From NCBI GenBank assembly GCA_031266115.1, contig JAISBQ010000209.1, positions 1 through 6,340 on the forward strand: a stretch of DNA of 6,340 nucleotides, in the 5' to 3' direction. How positions within the stretch are numbered: the stretch's first letter is position 1; each line of letters opens with the position of its first letter. The notes under the pieces are model-generated. The model saw only the letters and a program-made list of their open reading frames with translations, searched no databases and had not been told where the DNA came from. Positions 4,553 to 6,340 of this stretch are shown piece by piece. The DNA comes from Bifidobacteriaceae bacterium. Lineage in GTDB: Bacteria > Actinomycetota > Actinomycetes > Actinomycetales > WQXJ01. A program made the translations under genes and the position numbers.

Positions 4553-6340
4553 GTGGCTGGTCCACCGAGTGTTGCCTCCATCCCGCCGTCGGCCGACCCC
4601 GACGCCCTGTTCGACCACTTCGAGCAGTGGGCCGCCGGACGCGGATTCGAGTTGTATCCCGCCCAAGGCGAGGCCGAGATCGCCATCGCTTCAGGTGACC
4701 ACGTGATCCTCGCCACGCCCACAGGCTCCGGCAAGTCTCTCGTCGCCGTCGGCGCCCACATGGCTGCCCTCGCCCGCGGGCAGCGCTCGTTCTACACCGC
4801 CCCGATCAAGGCGTTGGTCTCGGAGAAGTTCTTCGACCTCGTGGCGATCTTCGGGCCCGATGCCGTGGGCATGATGACGGGCGACATCGCCATCAACGCC
4901 GACGCCCCCATCATCGCCTGCACTGCGGAGATCCTCGCCAACATGGCCCTTCGCCACGGCGACGCCGCGGGAATCGGCCAAGTGGTCATGGACGAGTTCC
5001 ACTTCTATGCCGAACCCGACCGCGGCTGGGCATGGCAGGTCCCCTTGCTGACGATGACGTCGACCCAGTTCGTCCTCATGAGCGCCACCTTGGGCAATGT
5101 CACCTTCTTCGCCGACGACCTGCGCCGGCGCACGGGGCGGCCGGTCTCGACCATCACCTCGGTTGCCCGGCCCGTCCCCCTCACCTACGCCTACTCCCTC
5201 ACTCCGCTCGGCGAACTCCTGCGCGACTTGGCGACCACGCGCCGCGCCCCCGCCTACGTTGTCCATTTCACCCAAGCCGCCGCTGTCGCGAGCGCCCAGG
5301 ATCTTCTGAGCACCGTCATCGTCGACACCGAACGCAAGGCGGCGATCGTCGAAGCTCTGGGGGATTTCCGGTTCGGGCCGGGTTTCGGGACCACGTTGTC
5401 CAAGCTGGTCCGCCATGGGGTCGGAGTCCACCATGCGGGGATGCTGCCCAAGTATCGCCGGCTGGTAGAACGCCTCACGCAACGGGGCCTCCTGCCGGTC
5501 GTGTGCGGAACCGACACCTTGGGCGTCGGCATCAATGTGCCGATCCGGACCGTGGTTCTGACATCGCTGGTCAAGTACGACGGGCACCGCACGCGCCACC
5601 TCAGTGCACGCGAGTTCCACCAGATCGCCGGGAGGGCCGGGAGGGCCGGATACGACACGGTCGGGGATGTGATTGTCCAGGCACCAAGCCACGCCATCGA
5701 CAACGCCCGCGCCGTGGCGAAAGCCGGAGCCGACGAGCGCAAGCGCCGCAAGGTGGTGCGCAAGAAGGCACCAGAGGGCCAGGTCAACTGGACGCAGGCG
5801 ACCTTCGAGCGCCTCCGCGACGCCGCACCCGAGCAGTTGACCAGCGCATTTCGGGTCACGACGGCGATGATCTTGCAGCTACTCGCCCGGTCGGGTGACC
5901 CTGTCGCCATCGGCTACCGGCTGCTCACCGACAACCACGATCCGCCGCGTCCGCGCAACCCGCATCTTCGAACGGCCGTCCACATCTACCGGTCGTTGGC
6001 GGCCGGCGGGATCGTGACCCACGCTGGCGCACATGCCGATCCCCCACGCCTCGCCCTCACCCTCGACTTGCCGATCGATTTCGCGATGAACCAACCCCTC
6101 GCGCCGTTCGCCCTGGCCGCCCTCGACCTGTTGGATCCCGCCGATCGGGACTACGCGCTGGATGTCGTGTCCGTCTTCGAGGCGACTCTTGGCGATCCGC
6201 GTCCCGTGCTCGCCGCCCAGACCGCCGTGGCCAAGTCGGCCGCAGTCGCGGCGATGAAGGCCGAGGGCGTGGACTACCACGAACGCATGGCGCGTCTGGA
6301 CGAGGTCACTCATCCCCGACCGCTCGCCGAGCCCCTCGCC
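4553..6340 (+). CDS. Ski2-like DEAD/DEAH-box helicase with DUF3516 domain (3' end outside window)
   Basis: The frame is open from GTG 4553 to the right edge (596 codons). Superfamily 2 helicase motifs appear in order: YPAQGEAE (35-42), Walker A ATPTGSGKS (54-62), Ia TAPIKALVSEKF (82-93), TGD (109-111) with TAEILANM (124-131), Walker B MDEFH (146-150), III MSATLGN (176-182), IV YVVHFT (235-240), V GTDTLGVGINVP (319-330) and VI QIAGRAGRAGYD (357-368). From about residue 410 the sequence resembles DUF3516, the C-terminal region of actinobacterial proteins of about 830-860 residues, so roughly 250 residues are missing. All ATPase motifs are intact, so it should be an active nucleic-acid-dependent ATPase in the cytoplasm. 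Ski2-like proteins act on RNA or DNA, and the substrate of this branch is not known to me. The basic stretch ERKRRKVVRKK (395-405) could contact nucleic acid. The start is fixed by the in-frame TAG at 4541-4543, with no other start codon between. Transcribed divergently from the DUF559 gene. Confidence 0.93.
   Translation, partial: MAGPPSVASIPPSADPDALFDHFEQWAAGRGFELYPAQGEAEIAIASGDHVILATPTGSGKSLVAVGAHMAALARGQRSFYTAPIKALVSEKFFDLVAIFGPDAVGMMTGDIAINADAPIIACTAEILANMALRHGDAAGIGQVVMDEFHFYAEPDRGWAWQVPLLTMTSTQFVLMSATLGNVTFFADDLRRRTGRPVSTITSVARPVPLTYAYSLTPLGELLRDLATTRRAPAYVVHFTQAAAVASAQDLLSTVIVDTERKAAIVEALGDFRFGPGFGTTLSKLVRHGVGVHHAGMLPKYRRLVERLTQRGLLPVVCGTDTLGVGINVPIRTVVLTSLVKYDGHRTRHLSAREFHQIAGRAGRAGYDTVGDVIVQAPSHAIDNARAVAKAGADERKRRKVVRKKAPEGQVNWTQATFERLRDAAPEQLTSAFRVTTAMILQLLARSGDPVAIGYRLLTDNHDPPRPRNPHLRTAVHIYRSLAAGGIVTHAGAHADPPRLALTLDLPIDFAMNQPLAPFALAALDLLDPADRDYALDVVSVFEATLGDPRPVLAAQTAVAKSAAVAAMKAEGVDYHERMARLDEVTHPRPLAEPLA

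Noticed and set aside
5627..5650. Tandem gggagggcc repeat
   Set aside because: It encodes the GRAGRAG of helicase motif VI, so protein constraint explains it.
4691..5692. 333-codon open frame on the minus strand opposite the helicase
   Set aside because: The plus strand encodes all helicase motifs in order; the opposite frame is Asp/Gly-rich shadow sequence.

Overview
The window is high-GC (roughly two thirds G+C by eye), densely coded bacterial chromosome, most likely actinobacterial. The basis is a DUF3516-type Ski2-like helicase, an AbiEi/DUF559 fusion protein and a fumarylacetoacetate-hydrolase gene of the kind found beside gltX in actinobacteria. GTG starts placed 6-7 nt after a TAnnnT box suggest leaderless transcripts, which are common in that phylum. 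I cannot name the genus.

Layout from left to right: (1) the 5' half of a fumarylacetoacetate-hydrolase family gene on the minus strand, running off the left edge; (2) a class I SAM-dependent methyltransferase gene, also minus, 5 nt upstream of it and probably in the same operon; (3) a 151-bp divergent promoter region with an 11-nt inverted repeat and a strong hairpin; (4) a complete glnS (glutaminyl-tRNA synthetase) on the plus strand; (5) convergent with glnS and only 14 nt away, a minus-strand gene for a two-domain protein with an AbiEi-like winged helix and a DUF559 endonuclease-like fold; (6) a 323-bp non-coding region holding an almost perfect nested palindrome of about 169 bp, built from four copies of a 21-28 bp unit; (7) a plus-strand Ski2-like DEAD/DEAH helicase with a DUF3516 C-terminus, running off the right edge.

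The left half is housekeeping in character. The synthetase keeps the residues that select glutamine, so the organism can charge tRNA-Gln directly, and gltX may lie just left of the window. The right half has an accessory flavour. A DNA-binding/nuclease-like protein and a superfamily 2 helicase are transcribed divergently from a region dominated by the nested palindrome. That palindrome is the most unusual thing here. It could be a BIME/MITE-like repetitive element, or an operator array for one of the flanking genes. A functional link between the two flanking genes is inference only.
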